Below are positions 38,170-47,486 of a DNA stretch of 64,000 nucleotides, piece by piece. The stretch spans positions 1-64,000 of the forward strand of contig QKJP01000003.1 of assembly GCA_003249255.1 (NCBI GenBank). The letters are read 5' to 3'. The translations under genes were made by a program, and so were the position numbers. The first letter of the stretch is position 1, and every line of letters begins with the position of its first letter. This stretch comes from Bacteroidales bacterium (lineage in GTDB: Bacteria; Bacteroidota; Bacteroidia; Bacteroidales; Marinilabiliaceae). The notes beneath the pieces were generated by a model. That model was not told the origin of the DNA. It ran no database searches and worked only from the letters and a program-made list of their open reading frames with translations.

Positions 38170-39504
38170 GTGTTAAAAACATTTTCGCTTGGAGGAGTTC
38201 ACCCGGAGGAAAACAAGTTTTCGGCCGGACAAAAAATTGAAACACTTGAGATACCCGAACAAGTATCTGTACTTGTCGCACAGCACATTGGAGGACCTGC
38301 AGAAGTTGCGGTTGATAAAGGTGACCAAGTTAAAGTTGGCCAGATAATTGCTACAGCTGCCGGTTTTGTTTCGACAAACATACACTCGCCCGTATCTGGC
38401 ACGGTGTTAAAAATTGATACCATCATAGATGCATCCGGTTATCGAAAAAAAGCAATTATCATAAAAACCGAAGGTGATGAATGGGAAGCTAACATAGATC
38501 GTTCTGAAACTTTGGTTAAAGAAATTACAGCTACGCCACAAGAAATCATTCGTAAAATCACGAATGCAGGTATTGTTGGATTAGGTGGTGCAACGTTTCC
38601 ATCTCATGTAAAACTATCGGTACCTCCGGGAAAAAAATGTGAGGTATTGATACTAAATGGTGTGGAATGTGAACCATATTTAACATCCGATCATCAACTT
38701 ATGATGGAAAAGGGTGAAGAAATATTGGTGGGCACCAAAATATTAATGAAAGCGCTTAATGTTGATAAGGCCATCATTGGTATCGAAAACAATAAAAAAG
38801 ATGCCATTGAGAAAATGAGCGAGCTTTCGAAATCGTATGATGGCATTAGCATTCAACCATTAAAGGTACAATACCCTCAAGGTGGAGAAAAACAGTTAAT
38901 TGATGCTTGTATCGGCAAACAGGTTCCTTCGGGAAAATTACCGATTGAAGTGGGTGCTGTCGTACAAAATACAGGAACTGTTTTTGCAGTATACGAAGCA
39001 GTACAAAAGAACAAACCTCTTTTTGAACGAGTTGTAACTGTTACCGGAAAATCCGTTAAAAAACCATCCAACTTTAAAGCTCGCATTGGAACACCTATAA
39101 GTCAATTAATTGATGCAGCAGGGGGTCTTCCTGAAGATACCGGTAAAATTATAGGCGGGGGTCCGATGATGGGTAAGGCGTTAACCACAACCGATATACC
39201 GGTCACCAAAGGCAGTTCCGGGATATTAATCATGCCGGAGGAAATTGCCAAAAGAAAGCCTTCTCAAAACTGTATCCGTTGTGCCAAATGCGTATCTGTT
39301 TGTCCAATGGGCTTATCTCCATACCTTTTAATGACGGTTTCTGAAAAATCGGTTTGGGATCGTGCAGAAGAAGAAAAAATTATGGATTGTATCGAATGCG
39401 GTTCGTGTTCCTTTACCTGCCCTTCGTCGCGTCCTTTATTGGATTACATACGATTGGGGAAAGGTACAGTAGGCCAAATCATCAGAAACAGAACCAATAA
39501 ATAA
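38170..39504 (+). CDS. rnfC: Rnf complex subunit C (NADH-binding)
   Basis: 444 residues. The GTG at 38170 is the start, preceded by a strong AGGAGGAAC ribosome site at 38158-38164. The N-terminal lipoyl-like fold and the NADH/FMN site (GIVGLGGATFPSHVK, GVECEPYLTSDH) are conserved, as are two 4Fe-4S motifs near the C-terminus (CIRCAKCVSVCP and CIECGSCSFTCP, about 368-420). RnfC exchanges electrons with NAD(H) on the cytoplasmic side. It starts 38 bases after rnfB. There is no C-terminal extension of the E. coli RsxC kind. Confidence 0.96.
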   Translation: MLKTFSLGGVHPEENKFSAGQKIETLEIPEQVSVLVAQHIGGPAEVAVDKGDQVKVGQIIATAAGFVSTNIHSPVSGTVLKIDTIIDASGYRKKAIIIKTEGDEWEANIDRSETLVKEITATPQEIIRKITNAGIVGLGGATFPSHVKLSVPPGKKCEVLILNGVECEPYLTSDHQLMMEKGEEILVGTKILMKALNVDKAIIGIENNKKDAIEKMSELSKSYDGISIQPLKVQYPQGGEKQLIDACIGKQVPSGKLPIEVGAVVQNTGTVFAVYEAVQKNKPLFERVVTVTGKSVKKPSNFKARIGTPISQLIDAAGGLPEDTGKIIGGGPMMGKALTTTDIPVTKGSSGILIMPEEIAKRKPSQNCIRCAKCVSVCPMGLSPYLLMTVSEKSVWDRAEEEKIMDCIECGSCSFTCPSSRPLLDYIRLGKGTVGQIIRNRTNK

Positions 39505-39529
39505 ACGAACTTAATAATATTATAATACA

Positions 39530-40555
39530 ATGAATACGTTAACCGTTTCACCATCCCCACATGTCCACAGCGGAGATTCTGTAAAGAAAAACATGTATGG
39601 GGTGATAATAGCACTGTTACCGGCATTGGCAGCATCGATTTTTTATTTTGGAATTGGAGCTGTTGTTGTTACCATAACATCGGTTTTAGCTTGTGTTGTA
39701 TTTGAATACCTCATTCAGAAATACTTACTAAAAAACAAACCCTCGATCTTTGATGGATCGGCAGCATTAACCGGGTTATTATTAGCATTTAACCTCCCAA
39801 CTTATTTACCGATATGGATTATCATAATAGGTAGCCTTGTGGCAATTGGTATTGGAAAAATGAGTTTTGGCGGTTTGGGAAACAATCCATTTAACCCGGC
39901 TCTGGTGGGTCGTGTGTTTTTATTGATTTCCTTTCCGGTACAAATGACTACGTGGCCAACGCCTATCATTTCGAGGCTTCATTATTTTGGGATCACCCCT
40001 GAAATATTAGATGCCACCACAGGTGCAACTCCCCTATCGATACTTAAGGAAGGTGTAAGTAACGGTGTAGCCAATGCAGAGATTATGCAGCAGCTCCCTT
40101 CACTTTCTGAACTTTTCTTTGGATTAATGGGCGGGTCGGCCGGTGAGTCGGCAGCAGCAGCATTAATTTTAGGAGGCTTATATTTACTGATTAAAAAAAT
40201 TATCACCTGGCATATTCCTGTGAGTATCATCGGAACAGTAGTCATATTTACTACGTTGCTAAAATTAATTCATCCGGATTTATATGCAGGACCTGCTTTT
40301 CATTTACTAACAGGGGGTGTTCTGCTAGGAGCAATCTTTATGGCTACCGATTACGTAACCTCTCCCATGTCTCATAAAGGGATGCTTATTTTTGGAATAG
40401 GCATTGGAGTAATAACGGTTTTGATACGGATATTCGGATCATTTCCTGAAGGGGTATCCTTCGCTATTTTAATCATGAATGGCTTTGTTCCTTTAATTGA
40501 TAAATACATTAAACCAAAACGTTTTGGTGAAGTCATCAAAACTCAAAAAGCATAA
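39530..40555 (+). CDS. rnfD: Rnf complex subunit D
   Basis: 341 residues with about nine membrane helices and little soluble sequence. The covalent-flavin motif is TTGAT (about residues 163-167, in DATTGATPLS), where the final threonine carries FMN by a phosphoester bond. The conserved GGLGNNPFNPALVGR segment is at about 113-127. It is part of the ion-translocating membrane core with RnfE and RnfA. It follows rnfC by 25 bases. Confidence 0.95.
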   Translation: MNTLTVSPSPHVHSGDSVKKNMYGVIIALLPALAASIFYFGIGAVVVTITSVLACVVFEYLIQKYLLKNKPSIFDGSAALTGLLLAFNLPTYLPIWIIIIGSLVAIGIGKMSFGGLGNNPFNPALVGRVFLLISFPVQMTTWPTPIISRLHYFGITPEILDATTGATPLSILKEGVSNGVANAEIMQQLPSLSELFFGLMGGSAGESAAAALILGGLYLLIKKIITWHIPVSIIGTVVIFTTLLKLIHPDLYAGPAFHLLTGGVLLGAIFMATDYVTSPMSHKGMLIFGIGIGVITVLIRIFGSFPEGVSFAILIMNGFVPLIDKYIKPKRFGEVIKTQKA

Positions 40556-40580
40556 TTACAAGTAGGCAAAATATAAAATC

Positions 40581-41279
40581 ATGGCAAAAACTGAATCAAC
40601 GCTAAAGAATATGGTTTTAACCCTGCTGGTAATCACCGGTATAGCAGGTGTATCATTAGGCTTTGTGCATTCTGTTACAAAAGAACCCATTGCTTTAGCC
40701 AAACAAGCCAAACAACAGAAGGCAATAACAAAAGTTGTTCCGGCATTTGATAATATCCCGGGTGAAGAAGCAATAAACTTAAAATCAAAAACAGGAGCAG
40801 ACATAAAGGTATTCCCTGCTAAAAAAGCCGGTGAATTAGTTGGCATCGCTGTAGAGACGGTCTCTAACAAAGGCTTTGGTGGTGAAGTAAAAATTATGGT
40901 TGGCTTTCAACCCGATGGCACCATTATCGATTACATGGCACTGGAACATAAAGAAACCCCGGGATTGGGAACTAAAATGGATGTTTGGTTTAAAACAGAT
41001 AAAAAAAATCAAAGCATCATCGGCAAACATCCTGAAAAAAACAACCTGACTGTATCCAAGGATGGCGGTGAAGTAGATGCCATTACTGCTGCGACCATTA
41101 GCTCAAGAGCTTTTTTGGATGCTTTACATATTGCATGGGATACCTACAAAGATACTCAAACTACAGCTACTGAAGCAAAGGAAGAATCACCAGATAATGC
41201 GGCCAACGAAACCATTACCAATAATTCAACTCAAGTAGTTACAACTGAAAAGGAGGAGAACAATGAACCAGTGGAATAA
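40581..41279 (+). CDS. rnfG: Rnf complex subunit G (FMN-binding)
   Basis: 232 residues: one N-terminal membrane helix (about 10-30) and a periplasmic FMN-binding domain. The flavin-attachment segment is [13 protein letters not shown] (about 168-180): the threonine before IS is the FMN-Thr, but the motif is TAAT instead of the textbook S/T-G-A-T. This variant appears acceptable in the family. The C-terminal 45 residues ([17 protein letters not shown]...) are a disordered Glu/Asn/Thr-rich tail not needed for the domain. The gene overlaps rnfE by 17 bases, indicating translational coupling. Confidence 0.95.
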   Translation: MAKTESTLKNMVLTLLVITGIAGVSLGFVHSVTKEPIALAKQAKQQKAITKVVPAFDNIPGEEAINLKSKTGADIKVFPAKKAGELVGIAVETVSNKGFGGEVKIMVGFQPDGTIIDYMALEHKETPGLGTKMDVWFKTDKKNQSIIGKHPEKNNLTVSKDGGEVDAITAATISSRAFLDALHIAWDTYKDTQTTATEAKEESPDNAANETITNNSTQVVTTEKEENNEPVE

Positions 41280-41850
41280 TTTCTCAAAAGGCTTTTTTAA
41301 AGAAAATGCAGTTTTTACACTGCTATTGGGTATGTGTCCTACATTAGGAGTCACCTCATCGGCCATTAATGGTTTAGGAATGGGATTAGCAACAGCGTTT
41401 GTATTAACGATGTCGAACATCGTAATTGCTTTAATAAAAGATTTAATCCCTGATAAAGTTAGGATACCATCTTTTATTGTGGTGATTGCAACCTTTGTGA
41501 CCATTGTTGAGATGCTAATGCAAGCCTATTTGCCATCATTATTTGAATCATTGGGCTTATTTATCCCACTAATTGTGGTAAACTGTATCGTATTAGGACG
41601 AGCAGAAGCTTTTGCATCTAAGAACAACGCGATTTCTTCAATGCTAGATGGCTTAGGTATGGGACTTGGCTTTGCCATGGCATTAACCATACTGGGTACT
41701 TTTCGTGAATTTCTGGGAAGCGGTAAAATTTTCAACATGACTATTTTTCCGGAAGATTACGGCATGCTGGTATTCGTTTTAGCACCCGGAGCTTTTATTG
41801 CACTTGGGTACCTGATCGCATTTATCAATAACATGAAAAAAACAGCTTAA
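41263..41850 (+). CDS. rnfE: Rnf complex subunit E
   Basis: 195 residues, six membrane helices. [11 protein letters not shown] (Cys at about 25) and [13 protein letters not shown] (Cys at about 108) are the conserved positions that, with their counterparts in RnfA, bind the iron-sulfur cluster within the membrane. It forms the membrane core of the pump with RnfA and RnfD. The start codon lies inside the 3' end of rnfG, with a GGAGGAGAA ribosome site just ahead. RnfE and RnfA are paralogues with opposite membrane orientation. Confidence 0.95.
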   Translation: MNQWNNFSKGFFKENAVFTLLLGMCPTLGVTSSAINGLGMGLATAFVLTMSNIVIALIKDLIPDKVRIPSFIVVIATFVTIVEMLMQAYLPSLFESLGLFIPLIVVNCIVLGRAEAFASKNNAISSMLDGLGMGLGFAMALTILGTFREFLGSGKIFNMTIFPEDYGMLVFVLAPGAFIALGYLIAFINNMKKTA

Positions 41851-41856
41851 GGAGGA

Positions 41857-42435
41857 TTGATAATGGAATATGTATTAATTATAATTTCAGCAATATTTGT
41901 TAACAATATTGTATTAAACCAGTTCCTGGGAATTTGTCCTTTCCTTGGCGTATCTAAAAAGATATCAACCGCGATTGGAATGACAGGAGCAGTAACCTTT
42001 GTAATGGTTATTGCCACTATCGTTACCTACTTGATTCAGAAACTTGTTTTAGATCCGTTTGGAATAGCTTACCTGCAAACCATCTCATTTATCTTGATAA
42101 TTGCAGCTTTAGTACAATTGGTGGAGATTATCCTAAAAAAAGTGAGTCCTCCATTGTATCAGGCATTGGGCGTATTCTTACCCCTAATTACAACAAACTG
42201 CGCGATTTTAGGGGTTGCCATCATGACCATTCAAAAGGACTTTAATTTGGTAGAAGCCGTAGTTTTTGCTGCATCTACTGCCATTGGTTTTGGGTTGGCT
42301 TTGGTAACTTTCGCAGGAATCAGAGAACAATTGGATTTAATGGATATACCTAAAGGCATGAAAGGAACTCCTATTGCATTAGTGGTAGCAGGCTTGTTGG
42401 CCTTAGCATTTATGGGCTTCTCCGGAATTGTATAA
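41857..42435 (+). CDS. rnfA: Rnf complex subunit A
   Basis: 192 residues, six membrane helices. [11 protein letters not shown] (Cys at about 26) and [10 protein letters not shown] (Cys at about 110) are the counterparts of the RnfE cysteines. It is the last gene of the operon, 6 bases after rnfE, with a GGAGGA site before its start, and it is followed by a clear terminator. The full set BCDGEA is therefore present and intact. Confidence 0.95.
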   Translation: MIMEYVLIIISAIFVNNIVLNQFLGICPFLGVSKKISTAIGMTGAVTFVMVIATIVTYLIQKLVLDPFGIAYLQTISFILIIAALVQLVEIILKKVSPPLYQALGVFLPLITTNCAILGVAIMTIQKDFNLVEAVVFAASTAIGFGLALVTFAGIREQLDLMDIPKGMKGTPIALVVAGLLALAFMGFSGIV

Positions 42436-42460
42436 TGGTGGTTTTGAATGACAATATGAT

Positions 42461-42493
42461 AAGAGGAAATCGGAGTTAGATTTCCTCTTTTTT
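42461..42493 (+). terminator. Terminator of the rnf operon
   Basis: AAGAGGAAATC (42461-42471) and GATTTCCTCTT (42479-42489) form a perfect 11-bp stem with a 7-base loop, ending in a run of six T. It begins 26 bases after the rnfA stop. Confidence 0.85.
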
Positions 42494-42541
42494 ATTGCCA
42501 CCAATTCACATCATAAAAATTCATAATTATTAAAATCTTTA

Positions 42542-42572
42542 TTGCTACATCAGCATTTTACAGATACTTTTG
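42542..42572 (+). promoter_or_regulatory. Promoter that fixes the AI-2E permease start
   Basis: TTG (42542-42544) and TACTTTTG (42565-42572) are 20 bases apart. Transcription should start near 42579, so an in-frame ATG at 42542 cannot be used and the ATG at 42599 is the likely start. Confidence 0.6.
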
Positions 42573-42598
42573 CCATTATTTATTTAACCTGTATAATA

Positions 42599-43645
42599 AT
42601 GGACAAACTAACTACCACCAATCGATTACTGTTTATCATTATCATCCCTATCATTTTTTATGTATTAAAAACACTTTCTTTCATTTTTATTCCACTGGCC
42701 TTTTCAATGTTTATCTCATTGATGTTTTTACCTTTTATGCGGTGGTTAAAAAAGAAAAATGTTCCGAATGGTTTAAGAATTCCAATCATTATTTCCATCA
42801 TTGTATTAATCATCAACATCTGTGGGAAAGTAATCCGATTAATTAGTAAAGAACTAGTTTCGGCAGACAAGAGCATTGTTACAAACCTGCAAGATAAAGT
42901 CATTACATTAATCAGAGGCATCGAAGGTTTTTTTGGCATTACTGCCACTCAAGACAATAGTCATTTACTATGGCACTATCTTCAAAAACTCAACTTTAGC
43001 GGGAGCATCGGTTTTACGTTAGACTTTATAGGGGATACTTTATCGATGACGTTAATGACGCTGTTTTTTACAATATTATGGTTATCAGAATCGATTGATT
43101 TTCATGAAATGCTTAATTCAACCATTCTTAGACAAAGACATACATCGGTAAAGGTTTTTAGACGAATAGAAAAAGACCTTATCAAATTCGTTATTGTTAA
43201 AATCATCATTAGTTTAGGTACCGGTATTCTATTCTCTTTGGCTTGCTTATGGTTTGATGTAAGTTTCCCGGTATTTTGGGGAATGCTAGCATTCTTAATC
43301 AATTTTGTACAAATGATTGGATCATTTATTGCTACAGGTGCACTTAGTTTGTTTGCCATTGCCGAACTAGATTCAAGCGGAACAGTATTTGTCTTCATTG
43401 GTGTATTAATTGCCATTCAAGTCGTCATGGGTAGTGTTTTGGAACCCATCTTTATGGGTAAATCATTTTCGATAAATGTGATTTCTATTCTGGTCATGCT
43501 AATGTTTTGGGGCTACATTTGGGGCATTCCGGGAATTATTATGGCTATTCCGATCACTGTATTTATTAAAATTATATTGGAGCAAAATGAAAACACAAAG
43601 CTCATAGCAAAACTCATATCCGGTAAAGAAAACAAGTTGTTTTAA
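42599..43645 (+). CDS. AI-2E family membrane permease
   Basis: 348 residues from the ATG at 42599 (MDKLTTTNRLL); the frame is open from 42542, but that part lies inside the promoter. It has about seven to eight helices in the AI-2E/UPF0118 layout: two N-terminal helices, a soluble stretch (about 70-130), and the C-terminal group with the conserved ILEQNE end after a GIPGIIMAIP loop. Despite the name, members transport different things or have unknown substrates; some act as Na+/H+ antiporters. It is a single-gene unit between the rnf terminator and a repeat element. No quorum-sensing gene is nearby. Confidence 0.85.
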   Translation: MDKLTTTNRLLFIIIIPIIFYVLKTLSFIFIPLAFSMFISLMFLPFMRWLKKKNVPNGLRIPIIISIIVLIINICGKVIRLISKELVSADKSIVTNLQDKVITLIRGIEGFFGITATQDNSHLLWHYLQKLNFSGSIGFTLDFIGDTLSMTLMTLFFTILWLSESIDFHEMLNSTILRQRHTSVKVFRRIEKDLIKFVIVKIIISLGTGILFSLACLWFDVSFPVFWGMLAFLINFVQMIGSFIATGALSLFAIAELDSSGTVFVFIGVLIAIQVVMGSVLEPIFMGKSFSINVISILVMLMFWGYIWGIPGIIMAIPITVFIKIILEQNENTKLIAKLISGKENKLF

Positions 43646-43678
43646 CATGGCCGTTTCTCCGGCATAATACGATTTGTT

Positions 43679-43876
43679 TGAGGTCAGTAGATAAGTACAT
43701 CCATTTCTACATAAATCTAAAAAAGCCCCAAAGTGGGCGATATTCCAAAGCCTAGCCTGTAGGGCTAGGATATTAATCAGGCATGATATTCATAGCCCTT
43801 CAGGCTATGCTAAATGACACCGCATCTTTGATGCTAAGGTAGGCTTACTATTGAAAAGTATTTAACTACTTACCTC
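43679..43876. repeat. Hairpin-rich dispersed element, copy 2 (MITE-like)
   Basis: About 200 bases between the permease and TerB genes. Its ends are imperfect inverted repeats: GAGGTCAGTAG (left) and CTACTTACCTC (right). Inside are CCTAGCC-TGTAG-GGCTAGG (43751-43769), CATAGCC-CTTCA-GGCTATG (43791-43809) and GCATC-TTT-GATGC (43822-43834). CACCGCATCTTTGATGCT (43818-43835) is repeated exactly at 59147-59164. It contains no ORF. Confidence 0.6.
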
Positions 43877-43988
43877 TATTGTTTGTTTTCATTAGAATAC
43901 TAGCGTGAGTATTATCACATTAGCAAACAGGAATATCCATAAAGAATTGTATTTTTATGACATTCAACAAATCTCAAACACAGTAAAG

Positions 43989-44387
43989 ATGAAAAACGAA
44001 GAAAAATTATATGATGTGCTCGGTGAACTTTTGTACGGAGTTGCAAAAGCCGATGGTGTAATTCAGGAGGAAGAAAAAGATGCCTTAAAGAACTTACTCC
44101 ACAATCATCCTTACGGCACAGATATTATGTGGTCGTTTGAATATGAAGAAAAAAAGGATTCTACCGTGGATGACATCTACAATAAAGTAATCAATTACTG
44201 CCACGGATATGGACCTTCGCCTATTTATATCGAATTTATCGATAACATGAAAGTAATTGCAGAAGCCGCTAATGGCATTCAAGACAAAGAATCTGAAATG
44301 ATTCAGTCGTTCTCAAAGGATTTACTGGAACGTTTTCAAAAAGATGCAGAAAAGCTGGCACTTTTTCATAGTTCATTAGAGGATTAA
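43989..44387 (+). CDS. TerB-like protein
   Basis: 132 residues from the ATG at 43989 (MKNEEKLYDVLGELLYG); the frame is open from 43905, but the extra 28 residues are not family-like and the later start fits better. The helical pattern GVAKADGVIQEEEKDALKNLL and a second similar half (VIAEAANGIQDKESEMIQSF) match the acidic, metal-binding repeat of TerB/tellurite-resistance proteins. Stand-alone TerB proteins are common, with unclear roles in stress or membrane-linked processes. No other ter gene is nearby. It converges on the GT2 gene with a strong hairpin between them. Confidence 0.72.
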   Translation: MKNEEKLYDVLGELLYGVAKADGVIQEEEKDALKNLLHNHPYGTDIMWSFEYEEKKDSTVDDIYNKVINYCHGYGPSPIYIEFIDNMKVIAEAANGIQDKESEMIQSFSKDLLERFQKDAEKLALFHSSLED

Positions 44388-44407
44388 TCACAAACTACCT
44401 GAAGGCT

Positions 44408-44448
44408 TCTTTGTGTATTTTATGACATTTACATAAGATACACAAAGA
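44408..44448. terminator. Long hairpin between convergent genes
   Basis: TCTTTGTGTATTTTATG and CATAAGATACACAAAGA form a 17-base stem with a single wobble pair and a 7-base loop (44408-44448). It lies between the stops of the TerB-like and GT2 genes and could terminate both, though there is no long T tract. Confidence 0.55.
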
Positions 44449-44475
44449 CTTAGCTGATACTGACTGAGTTCTCTT

Positions 44476-45270
44476 TTAATCGTAATAGGCCAATATTACT
44501 TTCTCTTTTTCAGGCTTTATTTGTTCCGGCAAATATGAGGTTAACTTAAGATCTTTCTGAGATGAAAACCAGCCATATTTCACAATGCACAACAAGGCTC
44601 TAAGGCCATCTTTCCAATTTATTTTCTTTCCCTCTTCGTAAGTACGTCCATAATAAGAAATACCAACCTCATAAATACGAACTCCTTTTATTTTAGAGAG
44701 TTTGGCGGTTACTTCAGGCTCAAATCCAAAGCGTTTCTCTTTCAAATCGATACCCTTGATTAAATCGGCTTTCACCAACTTATAACAGGTTTCCATATCG
44801 GTTAAATTCAGATTATTAAACATGTTGGAAAGGAAAGTTAAAAACTTATTCCCCAAAGAATGCCAAAAAAACAAAATACGGTGTGGTTGATGCCCCATGA
44901 AACGAGAACCATACACAACATCAGCATAATCATCTAGAACCGGCTTTAGCAATAAATTGAACTCCTGTGGATCATATTCTAAATCTGCATCCTGAACAAT
45001 TATATAATCGCCGCTTGCTTTCTCGATACCGGTATGAAGAGCAGCACCTTTACCTTTATTGTAATCATGCTTATAATACTTTAATGGGGCATGAGGATTT
45101 TGTTGGATGTACTCAAAAACCTTTTGTTCTGTGCGATCTTTCGAACAATCGTTCACAATGATGATTTCTTTTTTGATTCCATCAATCAATTCAACTTCTA
45201 ATACCTTATCCAAAATGGTTGATATAGTATTTTCTTCATTAAAGGCCGGAATTATAATGCTTAACATCAT
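44476..45270 (-). CDS. Family 2 glycosyltransferase (polyprenyl-phosphate sugar type)
   Basis: 264 residues in a single GT-A domain. SIIIPAFNEENTI (about 4-16) and QDADLEYDP (about 93-101, with the metal-binding DAD) are the defining motifs. The layout matches DPM1-like transferases that load a sugar from a nucleotide donor onto a polyprenyl phosphate. There are no membrane helices. The adjacent GT39 gene, 7 bases upstream on the same strand, would use the lipid-linked sugar, so the two form a classic donor/transfer pair. Product and acceptor are unknown; lipid A or surface-glycan decoration is the likeliest. Confidence 0.9.
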   Translation of the reverse strand: MMLSIIIPAFNEENTISTILDKVLEVELIDGIKKEIIIVNDCSKDRTEQKVFEYIQQNPHAPLKYYKHDYNKGKGAALHTGIEKASGDYIIVQDADLEYDPQEFNLLLKPVLDDYADVVYGSRFMGHQPHRILFFWHSLGNKFLTFLSNMFNNLNLTDMETCYKLVKADLIKGIDLKEKRFGFEPEVTAKLSKIKGVRIYEVGISYYGRTYEEGKKINWKDGLRALLCIVKYGWFSSQKDLKLTSYLPEQIKPEKEKVILAYYD

Positions 45271-45277
45271 AAGGTTT

Positions 45278-46945
45278 TTATTTGATTTTTAATAAGTATC
45301 GTTTATTCACAACACGATTTCGAGAATCCTTCATTAAAAAAGGTAATGAAAGGGTACTTACATGAAATTCATCAAACTCTTTAATAATCTCAAAGTCCAG
45401 ATTTTTATTTCCTATTTTTTGGAGCCCTGTTTGGTTGGTATACAACAACACATTACTGCTTAAGGTATCTAATTCTTCCGGTTGAATATAAGCGGTAAAC
45501 TTATTGGCATACACATCTAATCCATTATTGTGTTGCTGAAAATGATAAAAGGCCATTCCCGGATTCTGTTTAACATATCGGCCAACTTCATTGGAAGGTT
45601 GGTATTTTAATAATTGCGGATAAAAGTTTGTGGACATGACTACATTTAAACATACACTTGCAATAATGGTGGTTGTTAAAATCGTTTGGGTATAAAAGGG
45701 AACGAAACGGTATACCATCCAAAAAAGAGCAAACAAGACAACTACGATAAAATACAGAAGCGGTGTGGACGGAGGAAAAACGAAAAACAATCCTCCTGCG
45801 GCTAAAATGAAAAATAAATGCATCAAAGAAAACTGAAATACACACAAGCGTTTTAACAAAAAGGAATGGCGGTCAACGGCAAAAAAAAGAAATTCAGATA
45901 CCATTACCGATGCAAAGGGTAACAATGGAAAGATATAATGCGGAAGTTTAAAGTTGGACGTTGATAAGGCTAAAAACGCCAATAAAAAACCGCCCATCGA
46001 AATTACTTCTTGATGATCTTCGATAAGAAATCTGACATTTACAAGATCAATTAATTTATAGACCAAGGCCAGAATAAACAGACCTATCCACGGTTGAAAA
46101 TCCCACAATATAGTATGAAAAAAATAAAAGAAGCCGGTTGAATTTTTCCAGTAAATATCACCTGTGATACGACCAAAACTTTGTGTCCAAAAGAAAAACT
46201 TTAAACCGGATGGGCCATGCAATCCATATACTTCTTTCTCCGGATGCATGTCAAACTGCTGATACAAACCATAGCACATGGGTAGTAATAAGATCAACAC
46301 TAATCCGGCCAACACTAACCACTCCCACTTTAAAAACTGACGCCATTGTCTTTTTAAAACAAAATCGAAGGTAAAAGCCATTACCGGAATGACTAATCCA
46401 AGTGGACCTTTGCTCATTAATGCTCCGGCAATACCAACAGAAGCCAACAATAGGTTTTTCCATCGACCATTTTTTAAAAAGGCAGAAAGTTGCCAAACTG
46501 AAAAAATGACAAATCCGGTAAGTAAGCCATCCGTCTTAACATCATTGGTCATAAGCATAAAAGCCTGAGAAGATGCCAAGATCAAAGCTGCAAAAAGAGC
46601 CTTTCGTTTATCATACCATAAATAGGCAAATCGGTAAGTCGAATAAACTCCAAGTATTAATACCAATACAGAGGGAAGCTTGTAGGCCAAATTATTGATC
46701 CCAAACACCAGGTATGACAATGACGATAACCAAAACAAAAGCGGTGGTTTATCTAAATAATCCTGTCCTCGATGATAAACTTCTAAAAAACTTTTATTCT
46801 TTAACATCTCCATCGAAATAGAAGCATATTGCAATGCATCTACATCCATGATATCGATAAACATGTTGAAAAAATAAATTATTCCAATTGCAGAGAATAA
46901 TAAAATGTACCTGTGCTTGTAAGCTTTCTTACTCAAATGTTTCAC
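45278..46945 (-). CDS. GT39/ArnT-like membrane glycosyltransferase
   Basis: 555 residues with about twelve membrane helices. The first periplasmic loop contains the acidic IMDVDALQYASISMEML (about 33-49) and DYLDKPPLLFWL (about 62-73), the standard PMT/ArnT signature. The soluble C-terminal part (about 430-555) is periplasmic. It would transfer a sugar from the polyprenyl-phosphate carrier made by the GT2 partner encoded 7 bases downstream. ArnT itself adds aminoarabinose to lipid A, but the partner genes for that pathway are absent here, so the sugar is unknown. It is distinct from the GT39 at 6160-7716. Confidence 0.87.
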   Translation of the reverse strand: MKHLSKKAYKHRYILLFSAIGIIYFFNMFIDIMDVDALQYASISMEMLKNKSFLEVYHRGQDYLDKPPLLFWLSSLSYLVFGINNLAYKLPSVLVLILGVYSTYRFAYLWYDKRKALFAALILASSQAFMLMTNDVKTDGLLTGFVIFSVWQLSAFLKNGRWKNLLLASVGIAGALMSKGPLGLVIPVMAFTFDFVLKRQWRQFLKWEWLVLAGLVLILLLPMCYGLYQQFDMHPEKEVYGLHGPSGLKFFFWTQSFGRITGDIYWKNSTGFFYFFHTILWDFQPWIGLFILALVYKLIDLVNVRFLIEDHQEVISMGGFLLAFLALSTSNFKLPHYIFPLLPFASVMVSEFLFFAVDRHSFLLKRLCVFQFSLMHLFFILAAGGLFFVFPPSTPLLYFIVVVLFALFWMVYRFVPFYTQTILTTTIIASVCLNVVMSTNFYPQLLKYQPSNEVGRYVKQNPGMAFYHFQQHNNGLDVYANKFTAYIQPEELDTLSSNVLLYTNQTGLQKIGNKNLDFEIIKEFDEFHVSTLSLPFLMKDSRNRVVNKRYLLKIK

Positions 46946-47058
46946 TTCCTATGTGCTAAATTAAAACTAGGTCGTAAAACTAAGTATGGAAAATTAGCTG
47001 AAAGTTGCGCTAATGTTTCGGTTTTGTAAAATATAGAAGAGTATTATAGAAAAAAACA

Positions 47059-47124
47059 TCTGATGTACTGATGAATTAATTGACTCATTAACTATGGTAT
47101 CAATGTGCAAATTAATGCATTTAC
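47059..47124. repeat. Degenerate CACATT-type repeat, copy 3
   Basis: Contains TGATGTACTGATGAATTAAT and GTATCAATGTGCAAATTAAT, diverged versions of the CACATT/AATGTG unit found at 26075, 29941 and 59216. The similarity is weak and by eye only. Confidence 0.3.
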
Positions 47125-47180
47125 TATTCGACATTTACCGATAGCGTATAATACAATAACTCACAACCAATAAAGTCAAA

Positions 47181-47486
47181 TCAGAATAAACTTTGGGCAA
47201 TCAATTTCTCTTGTCCATTACACCTTACATAACCCAAATGTAAATTTAAGTATTCGGTATTGAACATATTCTGAAAAAGAACCTCTATTACTTTTCGAAG
47301 ATTCATCATCTCAAACAACGAGATGTTACTTTTAAGATGAACGTGGGCTTCAAAAAAAACTTCTTGATCACTGGATTGCTGAACGTGTAACAAATCCATC
47401 TTTTCAATCAGTTCGATGGTTTGAAGTTTTCGTCGAATTAACGATACATCAATATTTTGTGTATATATTTTATGCTGCATAAACAA
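47181..47486 (-). CDS. Small protein resembling a cation-diffusion-facilitator C-terminal domain
   Basis: 101 residues, soluble, no signal. The pattern DLLHVQQSSDQEVFFEAHVHLK followed by a helix and YLNLHLGYVRC resembles the ferredoxin-like cytoplasmic tail of CDF metal transporters (LHVW..., AHV, and a final I-x-H strand), including the histidines that bind metal in the tail. No membrane domain is attached, so it would be a stand-alone tail-like metal-binding protein. The ATG at 47480 (MQHKIYT) is an alternative start. I am not certain that it belongs to this fold; it may be a lineage-specific protein. Confidence 0.55.
   Translation of the reverse strand: MFMQHKIYTQNIDVSLIRRKLQTIELIEKMDLLHVQQSSDQEVFFEAHVHLKSNISLFEMMNLRKVIEVLFQNMFNTEYLNLHLGYVRCNGQEKLIAQSLF

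Noticed and set aside
40556-40870. 104-codon minus-strand frame in rnfG
   Set aside because: Shadow of rnfG; no signal or known motif.
40581-41279. Loss of flavin attachment in RnfG
   Set aside because: The motif reads TAAT not SGAT, but the attachment threonine and flanking residues remain, and the operon is otherwise intact, so it is probably a tolerated variant.
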